DNA from: Bacteroidota bacterium
GTDB taxonomy: Bacteria; Bacteroidota; Bacteroidia; Chitinophagales; Chitinophagaceae
Assembly: GCA_947454745.1 (NCBI GenBank)
Contig: CANGMV010000060.1
Span: 1-6,707, forward strand
Direction: 5' to 3'
Length of the DNA: 6,707 nt
Positions 5,719-6,707 of the stretch are shown here, in pieces. The notes under the pieces were generated by a model that saw only the letters and a list, made by a program, of their open reading frames with translations, was not told the DNA's origin and ran no database searches. Positions within the stretch are counted from its first letter, which is position 1. Each line of letters starts with the position of its first letter. A program made the translations under genes and the position numbers.

Positions 5719-6707
5719 ATGAAAAAAATCACTTTTGGAATTTTATCATTCCTTGCCATCACACAAGTTCAAGCACAAAAGCTACAAATTGATGGAGATA
5801 TTAAAAATCTACCCGAAGGAACAACTGTCTCATTAATTGACGGGATGGCCAACAAAATTGTAGACTCTGCCAAATTGGTAGGTGGTAAATTTAAACTTAC
5901 AAATAAAGTAGTTGATCCAAGTATTTATGTAATTGGTTTTTCTGGTATGCAGGCAAAAATCCCTGTATTCGTAGGCAATGATCAATTGATAATGTCAGGA
6001 GATATCAAACAACCGAATACAATAGAATACAAAGGTTCAGCTTCGCAGGATTTGTATTTGAATTATATGAAAGCGTTGACACCTAAAATTGAAAGCTTGT
6101 TTGCTTCTAAATCAGTGCTTGCTAGTGCGACAGCAACAACAAAGGATTCGATCTCGAAACAAGTGGATGTTAAAGAGGCTGATTTAACTACTACCATTAC
6201 CAATTTGTTAAAAGCAAATAATCAATCTCCTGTTTCTACTTTGTTTTTAATTCAAACCACCAATTTTGTTCCTTACATTAAAGATCATATTGCCGATTTA
6301 TATGCAATATTGGACGGCCCCGCTAAAAAAGGACCATTTGCTGATTTGATTGAAAAATCGATTCAGTCTGCAGGTGTTGGAAGAGTTGGATCGGTATTGC
6401 CTGAGTTTAAACAAAACGATGTGAATGGCAAGTCGGTTAGTTTAAGTTCATTAAGAGGAAAATATGTATTGATTGATTTTTGGGCAAGCTGGTGTGGTCC
6501 ATGTAGAGCAGAAAATCCAAATGTGGTAAAAGCTTATAATGCATTTAAAACAAAAGGATTTACAATATTGGGCGTTTCTTTGGATCAAGACAAGGGCAAA
6601 TGGTTAGAAGCGATTAAAAAAGATGGCTTAACATGGACACATGTAAGTGATTTAAAATATTGGAACAATGAAGTAGCTGTAAAATTTGGCATTCAAAGTA
6701 TTCCAGC
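5719..6707 (+). CDS. Exported TlpA-family thioredoxin-like protein with DUF4369 domain (3' end outside window)
   Basis: The frame opens at an ATG after an A-rich leader and runs off the window after 329 complete codons. The first 19 residues are a short signal peptide: a Lys-Lys N-terminus, a hydrophobic core and a VQA cleavage site leaving Gln20 first, in keeping with the Gln +1 preference of Bacteroidota signal peptidase I substrates. There is no lipobox Cys. Residues about 21-105 fit DUF4369 (LQIDGDIKNLPEGTTVSLID, later GGKFKL and a GSASQD segment). A helical linker follows. From about 224 comes a TlpA/AhpC-TSA thioredoxin fold with FWASWCGPC, redox cysteines Cys259 and Cys262, and the expected cis-Pro at 329, the last full codon. 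It probably acts as a periplasmic thiol-disulfide oxidoreductase. Substrates cannot be told from sequence, and no functional link to the his genes is evident. Confidence 0.92.
   Translation, partial: MKKITFGILSFLAITQVQAQKLQIDGDIKNLPEGTTVSLIDGMANKIVDSAKLVGGKFKLTNKVVDPSIYVIGFSGMQAKIPVFVGNDQLIMSGDIKQPNTIEYKGSASQDLYLNYMKALTPKIESLFASKSVLASATATTKDSISKQVDVKEADLTTTITNLLKANNQSPVSTLFLIQTTNFVPYIKDHIADLYAILDGPAKKGPFADLIEKSIQSAGVGRVGSVLPEFKQNDVNGKSVSLSSLRGKYVLIDFWASWCGPCRAENPNVVKAYNAFKTKGFTILGVSLDQDKGKWLEAIKKDGLTWTHVSDLKYWNNEVAVKFGIQSIP

Noticed and set aside
1..6707. A hidden novel system (defence island, mobile element, CRISPR array, RNA gene)
   Set aside because: About 97% of the window is occupied by recognisable genes on one strand with normal motifs. 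The spacers are all under 70 bases and hold no repeats array, transposase ends or structured RNA that I can see.

Overview
This window is a compact, AT-rich stretch of bacterial chromosome with every gene on the + strand. It carries the end of a tryptophan operon, then the distal half of a histidine pathway cluster, then the start of an exported thioredoxin-like protein. Several signs point to Bacteroidota, possibly a Chitinophagaceae-like lineage (inferred from protein style only). None of the eight visible start codons has a Shine-Dalgarno motif; their upstream sequences are A- or AT-rich instead. A TAnnTTTG promoter element precedes the last gene. That last gene has the DUF4369 plus TlpA-type thioredoxin architecture typical of the phylum, with a signal peptide that leaves Gln at the predicted mature N-terminus.

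Layout: 1-195 is the C-terminal end of trpC (indole-3-glycerol phosphate synthase). It is followed by trpF (197-844), trpB (831-2045, overlapping trpF by 14 bases) and trpA (2048-2818). After a 40-base gap come hisH (2859-3449), hisA (3483-4196), hisF (4237-4995) and the fused hisIE (5048-5653). Gaps are 1 to 2 bases or an overlap within trp, and 33 to 52 bases within his. A 65-base spacer holding a candidate promoter and a 13-base palindrome leads to a TlpA-family gene (5719 onward) that runs off the window at its cis-proline loop. There is no gene-free stretch over 300 bases.

How the genes work together: TrpF, TrpC and TrpAB convert phosphoribosylanthranilate to tryptophan. trpE, trpG and trpD would be expected upstream of the window. 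HisIE, HisA and HisHF convert phosphoribosyl-ATP to imidazole glycerol phosphate plus AICAR. hisG, hisD, hisC and hisB are not here and must lie elsewhere if the pathway is complete. Five of the nine proteins (TrpC, TrpF, TrpA, HisA, HisF) are (beta/alpha)8 phosphate-binding barrels, and TrpF and HisA perform the same type of Amadori rearrangement. All complete genes look intact, with the expected catalytic residues. I see no mobile element, CRISPR array, RNA gene or defence module. This is mainly housekeeping biosynthesis, and I do not think it holds a novel system; the findings are modest.
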